In this document: positions 7,182-15,577 of the stretch, in pieces
Layout of the letters: each line of letters starts with the position of its first letter
Numbering within the stretch: position 1 is the first letter of the stretch
Source: PALSA-555 sp963731625
Lineage (GTDB): Bacteria > Actinomycetota > Acidimicrobiia > IMCC26256 > PALSA-555
NCBI GenBank assembly: GCA_963731625.1
Contig: CAVSWH010000001.1
Coordinates: forward strand, 744,001 to 808,000
DNA length: 64,000 nucleotides
Direction of reading: 5' to 3'
Position numbers and translations under genes: made by a program
The notes under the pieces: generated by a model
Told to the model about the DNA's origin: nothing
Seen by the model: only the letters and a program-made list of their open reading frames with translations
Databases searched by the model: none

Positions 7182-8996
7182 GTGGCAGCCGACGTGGACA
7201 CGCCCACGGGGCATCGGGGCCTGGTGGCATGGGTCCGAGAGGTCAGCGACCTCTGCGAGCCCGCCGCGGTCCACTGGTGCGACGGGTCCCAGGCCGAGTA
7301 CGAGCAGCTCTGCCGCACCCTCGTCGAGGCGGGCACCTTCATCGAGCTCGACGCGACGCGTCGGCCCGGCTCCTACTGGGCGAGCACCGACCCGAGCGAC
7401 GTCGCCCGAGTCGAGGACCGCACCTTCATCTGCTCGGAGCGCGAGGCGGACGCCGGGCCGACGAACCACTGGATGGACCCGGCGGCGATGCGCACCAAGC
7501 TGCGCGCCGTCTTCGCGGGCTCCATGCAGGGCCGCACCATGTACGTGGTCCCGTTCAGCATGGGCCCGCTCGGCTCGCGCCTCTCCTACATCGGGGTGGA
7601 GATCACCGACTCGCCCTACGTCGCGGCCTCGATGATCGTCATGACCCGCGCCGGGAAGGGCGCCCTCGACGTCCTCGGCGACGACGGCGACTTCGTGCCC
7701 TGCCTCCACTCCCTCGGCGCGCCCCTCGCCGAGGGTGAGGCCGACTCGGTCTGGCCGTGCAACCCCGAGGAGAAGTGGATCGTCCACTTCCCCGAGACCC
7801 GGGAGATCTGGTCCTACGGCTCCGGCTACGGCGGGAACGCCCTACTCGGCAAGAAGTGCCTGGCGCTGCGCATCGCGTCGGTGATCGCCCGCGACGAGGG
7901 CTGGCTCGCCGAGCACATGCTCATCCTCAAGCTCACCTCGCCGAAGGGCGCCACGTACTACGTCGCCGCGGCGTTCCCGTCGGCGTGCGGGAAGACGAAC
8001 CTGGCGCTCATCGTCCCCACCATCCCGGGCTGGAAGGCCGAGTGCGTCGGTGACGACATCGCCTGGATGAAGTTCGGGCCCGACGGGCGCCTCTACGCGA
8101 TCAACCCCGAGAACGGCTTCTTCGGGGTCGCGCCCGGCACGAACTGGGCGACGAACCCGAACGCCATGCGCACCGTCGAACGCAACACGGTGTTCACCAA
8201 CACCGCGCTCACCGACGACGGCGACGTGTGGTGGGAGGGCATGGACGGCGAGCCGCCGGCCCACCTCACAGACTGGCACCGCGCCGACTGGGCGCCGGGC
8301 GCGGACGCGCCCGCCGCGCACCCCAACTCGCGCTTCTGTGTCCCCCTCGACGAGTGCCCGGTCCTCGCCCCCGAGTACGACGACACGGCCGGGGTGCCGA
8401 TCTCGGCGTTCTTGTTCGGCGGCCGGCGTGCCAGCACCGTCCCGCTCGTGTACGAGTCCCGCGACTGGCGCCACGGCGTATTCATCGCCGCGACCATGGG
8501 CTCCGAGAAGACCGCGGCGGCGTTCGGCCAGCTCGGCGAGCTGCGCCGCGACCCGTTCGCGATGCTGCCCTTCTGCGGCTACCACATGGGCGACTACTTC
8601 GGTCACTGGCTTTCGATGCCCGAGCGCAGCGACGAGCGCAAGCTCCCCCGCATCTACGGCGTGAACTGGTTCCGCAAGGACGCCGACGGCCACTTCCTCT
8701 GGCCCGGCTACGGCGAGAACTCCCGGGTGCTCGACTGGATCTGTCGGCGCCTCGACGGTGACGCCGACGCGGCGGACACGCCGATCGGCGCGGTGCCCCG
8801 CCCCGAGGACCTCGACCTCGACGGCCTCGACGACGCGACGCGCGACCAGGTCCACGCCGCGCTCGCCGTGGACGCCGACGCGTGGCGTGCCGAGCTCCCG
8901 ACGATCCGGGAGCACTTCGCGCGCTTCGGGGACCGCCTCCCCGAGCCCCTCCGCGCCGAGCTCGACGCGCTCGAGGCCCGCCTCGCGGAGGCCTAG
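7182..8996 (+). CDS. pckG: Phosphoenolpyruvate carboxykinase (GTP)
   Basis: Interconverts oxaloacetate + GTP and PEP + CO2 + GDP, the entry step of gluconeogenesis. The 604 residues match the GTP-type family. Visible: NHWMDPAAMRTKL with the substrate-binding arm GRTMYVVPFSMGPLGS, the kinase-1 loop AFPSACGKTNLAL (near 265, with the reactive Cys), the Mn-binding GDDIAWMKFG, and the C-terminal YGVNWFRKDADGHFLWPGYG. GTG 7182 is chosen because AAGGAG sits 8 bases upstream; the longer open frame upstream is unsupported. It ends in a 4-base convergent overlap with the phosphoribosyltransferase gene. Confidence 0.97.
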   Translation: MAADVDTPTGHRGLVAWVREVSDLCEPAAVHWCDGSQAEYEQLCRTLVEAGTFIELDATRRPGSYWASTDPSDVARVEDRTFICSEREADAGPTNHWMDPAAMRTKLRAVFAGSMQGRTMYVVPFSMGPLGSRLSYIGVEITDSPYVAASMIVMTRAGKGALDVLGDDGDFVPCLHSLGAPLAEGEADSVWPCNPEEKWIVHFPETREIWSYGSGYGGNALLGKKCLALRIASVIARDEGWLAEHMLILKLTSPKGATYYVAAAFPSACGKTNLALIVPTIPGWKAECVGDDIAWMKFGPDGRLYAINPENGFFGVAPGTNWATNPNAMRTVERNTVFTNTALTDDGDVWWEGMDGEPPAHLTDWHRADWAPGADAPAAHPNSRFCVPLDECPVLAPEYDDTAGVPISAFLFGGRRASTVPLVYESRDWRHGVFIAATMGSEKTAAAFGQLGELRRDPFAMLPFCGYHMGDYFGHWLSMPERSDERKLPRIYGVNWFRKDADGHFLWPGYGENSRVLDWICRRLDGDADAADTPIGAVPRPEDLDLDGLDDATRDQVHAALAVDADAWRAELPTIREHFARFGDRLPEPLRAELDALEARLAEA

Positions 8997-9628
8997 CCCG
9001 CCAGGATCCGCATCACCTCGTCGTCGGTGACCTGGCGGAAGTCGCCGTACCACTGCCCGACCGCGAGGAAGTGCGCCGGGGTCTCGAGCGCCAGCACCTC
9101 GTCGTAGTCGTCGCGGAGCGCGGCGAGCGTGTCGGCGGGCCCGACGGGGAGCGCGAGCAGCCGCGTCGCGCCGACGATCCCGAGCCAGCGTCCCACGGCC
9201 GCCGCGGTCGAGCCGGTGGCGACGCCGTCGTCGACGACGACCACGGTGCGCCCCCGTGCCTCCTCGGCCGTGACCACGGCGCCGAGCCGCGCCGTGCGGG
9301 CGGCCACCTCGGCGCGCGCCGCGGCGACCGCCTCGTCGAGGAACGCCCGACCGGCGCCGGCCCGGCGGGCGAGCGCCTCGTCGAGCACGACGGTCCCGTC
9401 GGGGCCGACCGCGCCGAGCGCGAGCTCCGGGCGGCCGGGGGCGCCCACCTTGCGCGCCACCACGGCGCGCAGCGGTGCGCCGAGCGCCGTGGCGACCTCC
9501 GCGGCGACGACGACGCCGCCCCGCGGGATGCCGGCCACCAGCGGCGCGGCGGGCGCGCGGGCCGCCAGCGCCGCGCCGAGGCGCCGGCCGGCCTCCACCC
9601 GGTCGGCGAAGCCGCCTCGCCGGTCCAC
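8993..9628 (-). CDS. Phosphoribosyltransferase-domain protein
   Basis: 211 residues. The PRPP-binding loop VVVVDDGVATGSTAAA lies near residues 135-150, and the N-terminal PLVAGIPRGGVVVAAEVA loop near 34 is typical of the type I PRTase subgroup found in actinobacteria, often fused or linked to hydrolases. The middle carries the VVARKVGAPGRPELALGAV segment seen in that subgroup. The substrate base is unknown. GTG 9628 begins VDRRGGFADRVEAG; more upstream in-frame sequence reads antisense to the RAM-domain gene and is rejected. Confidence 0.85.
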   Translation of the reverse strand: MDRRGGFADRVEAGRRLGAALAARAPAAPLVAGIPRGGVVVAAEVATALGAPLRAVVARKVGAPGRPELALGAVGPDGTVVLDEALARRAGAGRAFLDEAVAAARAEVAARTARLGAVVTAEEARGRTVVVVDDGVATGSTAAAVGRWLGIVGATRLLALPVGPADTLAALRDDYDEVLALETPAHFLAVGQWYGDFRQVTDDEVMRILAG

Positions 9629-9631
9629 CGC

Positions 9632-9637
9632 TACGAT
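9632..9637 (+). promoter_or_regulatory. -10 hexamer for RAM-domain gene
   Basis: TACGAT lies 27 bases before the ATG at 9665. The leader contains AAGGGGGA as a ribosome site. Confidence 0.35.
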
Positions 9638-9664
9638 CCCGAGCCGGCGACAAGGGGGATCGGC

Positions 9665-9901
9665 ATGGCCATCACCGCGTACGTGCTCATCCAGACCGAG
9701 GTCGGGAAGGCCGCCCGGGTCGCCGACGCCGTGCGGGGCATCGGCGGCGTCGTCGCCGCCGACGACGTCACCGGGCCGTACGACGTGATCGTGCGCACCG
9801 AGGCGCCGAGCCTCGACGACCTCGGGCGCCTCGTCGTCTCCCAGATCCAGGCCGTCGAGGGGATCACGCGCACGTTCACCTGCCCGGTCGTCAACCTCTG
9901 A
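9665..9901 (+). CDS. Stand-alone Lrp/AsnC ligand-binding domain
   Basis: 78 residues: AYVLIQTEVGKAARVADAVR, GVVAADDVTGPYDVIVRTEA and ITRTFTCPVVNL. This is the alpha/beta RAM domain of Lrp/AsnC regulators without the helix-turn-helix. Such single-domain proteins form ring-like oligomers that bind small effectors, often amino acids; the target here is unknown. AAGGGGGA precedes the ATG. The 3' end overlaps the convergent ddl gene by 11 bases. Confidence 0.9.
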   Translation: MAITAYVLIQTEVGKAARVADAVRGIGGVVAADDVTGPYDVIVRTEAPSLDDLGRLVVSQIQAVEGITRTFTCPVVNL

Positions 9902-11021
9902 GCGGTCCCGGCTCGCGCTGGCGGCCGGCCCGGCGCGCCCGGCGGTCGTGGCGCGCGATCGCCAGGTCGATGAGCCGGTCGAGCAGCGCCGCGTAGTCCA
10001 CACCGCTCGCGGCCCACATCCGCGGGTACTGCGAGGCCGGCGTGAACCCGGGGATGGTGTTCACCTCGTTCACGAGGAAGCCGCGGTCCTCGCTGAGGAA
10101 GAAGTCGACCCGGGCCATCGCCTCGCCGCAGCACGCCTCGAAGGCCCGCACGGCGAGGGCGCGCACCTCGTCGGCCTGCGCGCCGGTGAGCGGCGCCGGC
10201 GTGAGGAGCTGCACCGCGTCGTCCTCGTACTTGTCGGCGTACGTGTAGAACTCGGCGCCGGGCACGACCTCGCCGGGGACCGACGCCGCCGGCGGATCGT
10301 CGCCGAGGATGCCGACCTCGATCTCGCGCCCGACGATCGCCTCCTCGGCGAGGATCCACTCGTCGTAGGCGAGCGCCGTCGCGATCGCCGCGTCGAGCTC
10401 GGCGCGGTCGTGGGCCTTCGACACGCCGACCGACGAGCCCATGTTCGCCGGCTTCACGAAGCACGGGAAGCCGAGCTCGGCGGCAACGCGGTCGGCGAAG
10501 CCGACGACGTCGTGGCCGTCGCGGAACGCGGCGCCGGGGGCGATCGGCAGCCCGGCCGCCGTGAACGCGGCCTTCATCGCCCGCTTGTCCATCGCTAGCG
10601 CCGAGCCGAGCACCCCGGCGCCGACGTAGGGGAGGTCGGCGAGCTCGAAGAGCCCCTGCACCGTCCCGTCCTCCCCGTAGGGGCCGTGCAGGAGGGGCAG
10701 CACCACGTCGACGTCGGTCGGCGCGGGGGCGTCCGCGCCGCGGTCGAGCGGCACGAGCGCCGGCTCGGCGGGGTCGGGGGCCTCGGTGACCGGCACGCCC
10801 TCGACGCGGAACGCGTCCGGCAGCGCGTCGCGGCCGGCGTCCAGGGCGGCGCGCGCCTCCGACGCGAGCAGCCAGCGGCCCTCGGTCGTGATCGCCACGG
10901 GCACGACCTCGTAGCGGTCCGGGTCGAGCGCGCCCGCCACCGCGGCGGCGGTCGCGCGCGACACGTCGTGCTCCGCGGAGCGGCCGCCGAAGAGCAGCAG
11001 CACCCGCCGCTTGGCCGTCAA
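9891..11021 (-). CDS. ddl: D-alanine--D-alanine ligase
   Basis: ATP-grasp ligase making D-Ala-D-Ala for peptidoglycan. 376 residues with LLLFGGRSAEHDVSRATA at the N-terminus, LPLLHGPYGEDGTVQGLFE near 95, the ATP-grasp FPCFVKPANMGSSVGVSKA near 170, and the metal-binding VNEVNTIPGFTPASQYPRM near 325. The start is a TTG at 11021 that overlaps the previous stop as TTGA (11018-11021); it gives the correct N-terminus just before the first beta-strand. This implies coupling to the upstream membrane-protein gene. Confidence 0.96.
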   Translation of the reverse strand: MTAKRRVLLLFGGRSAEHDVSRATAAAVAGALDPDRYEVVPVAITTEGRWLLASEARAALDAGRDALPDAFRVEGVPVTEAPDPAEPALVPLDRGADAPAPTDVDVVLPLLHGPYGEDGTVQGLFELADLPYVGAGVLGSALAMDKRAMKAAFTAAGLPIAPGAAFRDGHDVVGFADRVAAELGFPCFVKPANMGSSVGVSKAHDRAELDAAIATALAYDEWILAEEAIVGREIEVGILGDDPPAASVPGEVVPGAEFYTYADKYEDDAVQLLTPAPLTGAQADEVRALAVRAFEACCGEAMARVDFFLSEDRGFLVNEVNTIPGFTPASQYPRMWAASGVDYAALLDRLIDLAIARHDRRARRAGRQREPGPLRG

Positions 11022-11386
11022 CCGTGGACCTGGAGCACCGCCCGGATGCCGAGCCCCATGATGAAGAGCCCGAGCAGCCCGCAGTACAGCTCCTGGCGGC
11101 TGCGCAGCTGCCGGCGGTACTGGTACGCGAAGCCGATGGTGAGGAACACGAGGAAGCCGTAGAAGATGTGGAAGCCGGGCGCCTTGTAGTCCTTGCTCGC
11201 CTGCAAGGTGACGCCGACGAAGACCTGCAGGAGGATCGCGGCCTCGGCGACGATCGTGGCGATCCAGACCCAGCGTCCACGCAGCTTCGGGACCCGCCAC
11301 GCGACGAGCGCGCCGACGCCGACCAGCCCGTTCGCCACGATGGCGACGTAGGCCCAGGTCTTGTGGAAGTCGAGCAGGGCGTGCAC
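11018..11386 (-). CDS. Four-helix membrane protein, unknown
   Basis: 122 residues with four predicted transmembrane helices: TWAYVAIVANGLVGVGALVAW, WIATIVAEAAILLQVFVGV, FHIFYGFLVFLTIGFAYQY and LYCGLLGLFIMGLGIRAVL. No enzyme motif. His residues near the first and third helices (LDFHKTW, PGFHIFYG) leave a redox or haem role open, but this is not established. GTG 11386 is chosen because the next gene upstream ends at 11401 and the peptide begins just before helix 1. It couples to ddl through a TTGA overlap. Confidence 0.8.
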   Translation of the reverse strand: MHALLDFHKTWAYVAIVANGLVGVGALVAWRVPKLRGRWVWIATIVAEAAILLQVFVGVTLQASKDYKAPGFHIFYGFLVFLTIGFAYQYRRQLRSRQELYCGLLGLFIMGLGIRAVLQVHG

Positions 11387-11400
11387 GGCGGGACGGGCCG

Positions 11401-11712
11401 CTAGCCCGCGGCCTCGTGCTGCACGACGTCGAAGGACCACAGGGAGCTGTCGGTGCCCACCGGCCCCTGGGTGCTGTGCTGGCGGTGCCCGTGCTGGAAC
11501 GCCGGGCTCGCCGCCCAGGCCTGGAAGTCCTCGTCGCTTCGCCAGCGCGTGTACACGAGGTAGACGCCACGGTCGTCGGTCGGGCGCAGCAGCTCGAACG
11601 CCTCGAACCCGGGCGACTTCGACACCATCCCGGCCCGGGCGGCGAAGCGCCCCTCGAACTCCTCGGCCCGCTCGGGCGGAACCGTGATCGCGTTGATGCG
11701 CACGACGCTCAT
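11401..11712 (-). CDS. MhuD-like haem-degrading monooxygenase
   Basis: 103 residues of the antibiotic-biosynthesis-monooxygenase dimeric ferredoxin fold. It follows mycobacterial MhuD closely: VVRINAITVPPERAEEFEGR (with the Asn that contacts haem), SPGFEAFELLRP, YTRWRSDEDFQAWAASPAF (with the Trp), and GHRQH containing the proximal His. MhuD opens haem to mycobilin and releases iron without CO. Start ATG 11712 (MSVVRINA) matches the family; the upstream in-frame extension is not conserved. It is the first gene of a short run toward ddl. Confidence 0.87.
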   Translation of the reverse strand: MSVVRINAITVPPERAEEFEGRFAARAGMVSKSPGFEAFELLRPTDDRGVYLVYTRWRSDEDFQAWAASPAFQHGHRQHSTQGPVGTDSSLWSFDVVQHEAAG

Positions 11713-11757
11713 GGGCGCTGTTCTACCCGCGGGCCGCCCCGGCCCGCGCACCGGCCG

Positions 11758-12576
11758 CTACTGGTCGCGGAGGAACTGCTCGATCTCGGCGGCGAGGTCG
11801 TCGCCGCTCACCTCGCCGCGCTCCTGCTCCTCGATGGCGGTCACGAGCTCGGCGACGTCGGGCCGGTCGGCGAGGCCCTCCTCGACCCGGGCGGTGTATT
11901 CGTGCACCTGCGCGTCGAGCGACGACAGGTCGAGCGAGACGCCGGCCAGCTCGCGGAGGCGGTCGAGCAGGGCCCGCACCGCGGGGGGCGACGGGGTCGC
12001 CGACACGTAGTGGGGCACCTGCGCCCAGAGGCCGAGCGCAGGGATGCCGGCCTCGCCGAGCGCGACCTGCAGGACGGTCTGGAGCCCGGTGACGCCGTGG
12101 TAGTCGGCGCGGATCGCGCCGGCCTCCTCGGCGAGCGCCGGGGTCGTCGCCGTGGCGAGGATCGGGACGGGCTGGCGGTGCGACACGACCGACGGCATGC
12201 CGCCCAGGCCGACGGCGAGCTCGACCCCGAGCTGGCGGGCGAGGTCGACGAGCTCGCGGGTGACGGTCGGCCAGCGCAGCGACGGCTCCGGCCCGATGCA
12301 GCACACGACGTCGCGCCCGGCGCGGCCGGCGACGAACTCGATGGTCGGCCACGCGACGCGCCGCCCGCCGCCGTCGACGAGGGAGACCGTCGGCCGGGTC
12401 TGCTGGAGGTCGACGAGGTCCTCGAGCTCGTAGCGAGCGAAGACGCGGCCGCCGTCGAGCTGGGTGCCGAGCCCGGCGGCGGCGCGCGCCCCGGACTCGC
12501 CGGCGTCGACCCATCCGACGATGGCGAGCACGAGGACGGGCTGGCGCAGGCGCGGCATCGCGTCGATGTGCAGCAC
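11758..12576 (-). CDS. PAC2 family protein
   Basis: 272 residues. RQPVLVLAIVGWVDAGESG near the N-terminus and the ATP-grasp-like block VGLGGMPSVVSHRQPVPI identify the PAC2 (proteasome assembly chaperone 2-like) family, common in actinobacteria. The tail (about 215-272) is a charged helix. Family function is not known in bacteria; a link to the 20S proteasome is only suggested by the eukaryotic homologue. GTG 12576 is favoured over ATG 12558 because a -10 hexamer ends 7 bases upstream and the family usually has a few residues before this segment. Confidence 0.88.
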   Translation of the reverse strand: MLHIDAMPRLRQPVLVLAIVGWVDAGESGARAAAGLGTQLDGGRVFARYELEDLVDLQQTRPTVSLVDGGGRRVAWPTIEFVAGRAGRDVVCCIGPEPSLRWPTVTRELVDLARQLGVELAVGLGGMPSVVSHRQPVPILATATTPALAEEAGAIRADYHGVTGLQTVLQVALGEAGIPALGLWAQVPHYVSATPSPPAVRALLDRLRELAGVSLDLSSLDAQVHEYTARVEEGLADRPDVAELVTAIEEQERGEVSGDDLAAEIEQFLRDQ

Positions 12577-12583
12577 GCCCTTC

Positions 12584-12589
12584 ACGGTA
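12584..12589 (-). promoter_or_regulatory. Leaderless -10 for PAC2 gene
   Basis: TACCGT on the minus strand ends 7 bases before the GTG at 12576. Confidence 0.5.
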
Positions 12590-12599
12590 TCGGCCTGGG

Positions 12600-12605
12600 T
12601 AGGGT
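12600..12605 (+). promoter_or_regulatory. Leaderless -10 for F420 oxidoreductase
   Basis: TAGGGT ends 7 bases before the GTG at 12613. It is back-to-back with the PAC2 promoter inside a 36-bp gap. Confidence 0.5.
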
Positions 12606-12612
12606 GCGGGCC

Positions 12613-13533
12613 GTGCGCTTCGGCGTCCACACGGGGCTGCAGAACACGACCACCGACGAGCTGCGCTCGCTGTGGCGGCGGATCGAGACGTCGGGCTTCG
12701 AGTGGATCTCGATCTGGGACCACTTCTACTCCGCCGACGCGACCGTCACCGAGGAGGGCACCACCTCCGGGCCGGTGTGCCACGAGGCCGTGGCCGCGCA
12801 CACCGCGCTGGCGCTCGAGACCCGCCGGGTGCGCTGCGGGAGCCTCGTCTACTGCGTCGCGTACCGGCACCCTGCCGTGCTCGCGAACGCCATGGCCACG
12901 ATCGACCATCTCTCCGGCGGGCGCGTGACGCTCGGGCTCGGCGCCGGCTGGCACCAGGGCGAGTTCGCGGCGTACGGGATCCCGTTCCCGCCCGCGCCGG
13001 TGCGCCTCCGCATGCTCGACGAGGCGATCCAGTGCATCCGGGCGCTCACGACGCTCGAGGTCGCGGACTTCGACGGCGAGTTCTTCACGCTGCGGGACGC
13101 GCGCTGCGAGCCCAAGCCGGTGCAGCGGCGTCTGCCGCTCTGGATCGGCGGCGGGGGCGAGCGCGTGACGCTGCGCCTCGCGGCACGACACGCCGACGGC
13201 TGGAACATCCCGTTCATCACCCCCGACGCCTACCGCCACAAGGTCGAGGTGCTCGAGGCGCACTGCGACCGGGAGGGGCGGGACCCGACGACGATCGAGC
13301 GCAGCGTGAACCTCACCCTGGCGTGGACCGAGGAGGACCTGCGCGCCCGGTTCGGTGGGATGGCCGACTGGATCCGGCCGAGCGCCCTCACCGGCTCCAC
13401 CGAGGAGATCGTCGACCGGGTCGGCGCCTACCGCGACGCCGGCGCGCAGTGGGTGAACCTCGCGCTCCGCGCGCCCTTCGACACCGAATCGGTCGACCGC
13501 TTCGCCGCCGAGGTGCTGCCCGCGCTCCGATGA
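12613..13533 (+). CDS. LLM-class F420-dependent oxidoreductase
   Basis: 306-residue luciferase-like TIM barrel. Features: FEWISIWDHFYS with the conserved Asp-His after strand 2, RRVRCGSLVYCVAYRHPA, LSGGRVTLGLGAGWHQGEF, and PKPVQRRLPLWIGGGGERV, the usual F420/FMN phosphate-binding region. Such enzymes reduce or oxidise diverse substrates with F420H2 or FMNH2; the substrate cannot be read from sequence. The GTG start is supported by a leaderless -10. It is convergent with the membrane-protein gene that ends at 13556. Confidence 0.9.
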   Translation: MRFGVHTGLQNTTTDELRSLWRRIETSGFEWISIWDHFYSADATVTEEGTTSGPVCHEAVAAHTALALETRRVRCGSLVYCVAYRHPAVLANAMATIDHLSGGRVTLGLGAGWHQGEFAAYGIPFPPAPVRLRMLDEAIQCIRALTTLEVADFDGEFFTLRDARCEPKPVQRRLPLWIGGGGERVTLRLAARHADGWNIPFITPDAYRHKVEVLEAHCDREGRDPTTIERSVNLTLAWTEEDLRARFGGMADWIRPSALTGSTEEIVDRVGAYRDAGAQWVNLALRAPFDTESVDRFAAEVLPALR

Positions 13534-13555
13534 CGGAACCCGAGCTGGTCCGCCA

Positions 13556-14413
13556 CTAGTTGTTGCTGAAGCCGCCGAACCCTGACGGACCCCGGCGCGG
13601 GCCGAGGGCATTCGCCAGGTCGGCGTCGGCGAACGCGGGTGGCGCGGTGCCGTCGACCGCGAACCGGTACAGCGCCGTGCGGTAGATGCCGCTGAGCGCC
13701 GAGACGACGAGCGAGACGACGACGATCCACGCGACGCCGATCGTCGCGGTCACGACGACGAGCGCCGTGCTGGCGCTCGCCGCGCCGATGGCGATGACCA
13801 GGATGCCCGGCAGCATGGCGAAGAGACCGAAGAGGCCGAAGCCGAACTGCGCCGAGAGGTTCTCGCCCCATGTCCCCCGCAGCAGGTGCCCCGAGCGCTT
13901 CAGCGCGTTGATGGGTCCGAGGTCCTCGAGCATGATGATGGGAATCGTGAGGAAGGTGAGCACCGCCCACGCGGCGCCGATGAGCGCGGCGACGATCTGG
14001 CCGAGGAAGCGCTGGCTCTCGAGGGCCTGGATCACGAGCGAGACGCTCGCCTGCACGATGGCCCACGGCAGGAGGCGGTGCAGCCGCTCGTTCGCGGCGG
14101 CGAAGCACGACGAGAGGTCGGCTCGCCGGCCCTCGAGCGCCTCGTTGGCCGCGTGCACGAGCGCAGCGAGGAAGTACGTGGTGACGAACGCGAGGGCGAT
14201 GTAGCCGGCGACGATGAACACGTAGCCGATCGCCTTGAGGGAGCCGTTGGCACCGCCGTTCACACCCGTCGCCGCGGTGAGGCCGGCGACGATCCCGACG
14301 ACGAGCAGCCCCGCGAGGGCGGACAGGAAGGGGAACACGGCGAGGGCCTTGTCGGAGCGGAGCACCGACCATGAGATCTTGGCAAGCTCCCACGAGTTCT
14401 TGAGGCGTCCCAT
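13556..14413 (-). CDS. DUF6159-like multipass membrane protein
   Basis: 285 residues with about six hydrophobic segments, including VFPFLSALAGLLVVGIVAGL, YVFIVAGYIALAFVTTYFLA, IGAAWAVLTFLTIPIIML, GLFAMLPGILVIAIGAA and IVVVSLVVSALSGIYRTAL. The opening MGRLKNSWELAKISWSVLRS and the LEDLGPINALKRS segment resemble the DUF6159 family, uncharacterised membrane proteins. ATG 14413 is supported by a -10 hexamer 7 bases upstream; another ATG at 14425 would fall next to that hexamer. No enzymatic motif. Confidence 0.82.
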   Translation of the reverse strand: MGRLKNSWELAKISWSVLRSDKALAVFPFLSALAGLLVVGIVAGLTAATGVNGGANGSLKAIGYVFIVAGYIALAFVTTYFLAALVHAANEALEGRRADLSSCFAAANERLHRLLPWAIVQASVSLVIQALESQRFLGQIVAALIGAAWAVLTFLTIPIIMLEDLGPINALKRSGHLLRGTWGENLSAQFGFGLFGLFAMLPGILVIAIGAASASTALVVVTATIGVAWIVVVSLVVSALSGIYRTALYRFAVDGTAPPAFADADLANALGPRRGPSGFGGFSNN

Positions 14414-14420
14414 GAGACGA

Positions 14421-14426
14421 AGCATA
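14421..14426 (-). promoter_or_regulatory. Leaderless -10 for DUF6159-like gene
   Basis: TATGCT on the minus strand ends 7 bases before the ATG at 14413. Confidence 0.5.
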
Positions 14427-14476
14427 GATCTGGGGGGTGCCGATCGAGCGCGCGCTCGCGGCCCGCGGGCCCCCGC

Positions 14477-15577
14477 GTGACCCGCGCCGTCGCGGCCGTG
14501 CTCGACGCGCTCGGGGGCGATCGCACGTCGGCTCGCGTCGTCCGGGCGCCCGGGCGCGTCAACCTCATCGGGGACCACACCGACTACGCCGGCGGGTTCT
14601 GCCTCCCGGTCGCCATCGACCGGGCCTGCCTCGTGGCGGTCCGGACGACGGACGCGCCGGGACTCGTCGCCCGCTCGCTCGACGTCGACGGCACCGTGTC
14701 CTGGTCCGGGCATCCGCCCGAGCCCAGCACCGTCGAGCCCGCGTGGGGACGCTTCGTCGCGGCGGCCGCCGCGTACGGCGCGCCCGGTGCCGGTGTCGAG
14801 CTCGTCGTGTCGTCGAGCGTCCCGGCCGGTGCGGGGCTGGCCTCGAGCGCGGCGCTGTGCACGGCGCTCGTGCTCGCGCTCGCCGCGCCGCCACCGACCG
14901 GGCAGGCGCTCGCGACCGCGGCCCGCGCCGTGGAGGTCGCCGCGACGGGCGTCCCGGTCGGGCTCATGGACCAGCTGGCCTCGGTGTTCGGGGAGGCGGA
15001 CGCCGCGCTCCTCCTCGACTGCAGGGCGAACACCGTGGAGCCGGTGCCGCTGCCGCCTGGGCTGGCGATCAGCGCCGTGCACAGCGGGCTGCCGCGCACG
15101 CTCGCGGGCAGCGCGTACGCCGAGCGTCGCGCCGGGTGCGACGCCGCGGCCCGCCGCCTCGGCCTCTCGTCGCTGCGCGACGCCCGACTCGACCAGGTCG
15201 CCGACGACCCGCTGGCCCGCCACGTCGTCTCCGAGAACGCGCGGGTGCTCGAGGCCGTCGCCGCGCTGCGCGCCGGCGACACCGACCGGCTCGGCCGGCT
15301 GCTGGCGGCCAGCCAGGCGAGCCTGCGGGACGACTTCCGGGTGTCCACGCCCGAGCTCGACGCGCTCGTGGACGCGCTCCTCGAGGCCGGGGCGGTCGGC
15401 GCGCGCCTCACGGGCGCCGGCTTCGGTGGCTGCGTCGTCGCGCTGGCCCGTGTGGAGGAGGCGCCGGCGGTCCTCACCCGGGCCGTCGCGCGCTACGAGG
15501 CCCGGACCGGGCGGCGGGCCCAAGCCTTCCTCGTCCGCGCCACGAGCGGCGCCGGGCCGGTGACCGACTACAGCTGA
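14477..15577 (+). CDS. galK: Galactokinase
   Basis: GHMP kinase that phosphorylates galactose at C1 (Leloir pathway), 366 residues. The sugar signature APGRVNLIGDHTDYAGGF lies near residue 24, the ATP-binding SSSVPAGAGLASSAAL near 113, and the C-terminal ARLTGAGFGGCVVAL near 310. GTG 14477 is followed by MTRAVAAVLDAL. No galT or galE is adjacent, so the enzyme may serve another sugar or salvage. The 3' end overlaps the convergent PH-domain gene by 10 bases. Confidence 0.93.
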   Translation: MTRAVAAVLDALGGDRTSARVVRAPGRVNLIGDHTDYAGGFCLPVAIDRACLVAVRTTDAPGLVARSLDVDGTVSWSGHPPEPSTVEPAWGRFVAAAAAYGAPGAGVELVVSSSVPAGAGLASSAALCTALVLALAAPPPTGQALATAARAVEVAATGVPVGLMDQLASVFGEADAALLLDCRANTVEPVPLPPGLAISAVHSGLPRTLAGSAYAERRAGCDAAARRLGLSSLRDARLDQVADDPLARHVVSENARVLEAVAALRAGDTDRLGRLLAASQASLRDDFRVSTPELDALVDALLEAGAVGARLTGAGFGGCVVALARVEEAPAVLTRAVARYEARTGRRAQAFLVRATSGAGPVTDYS

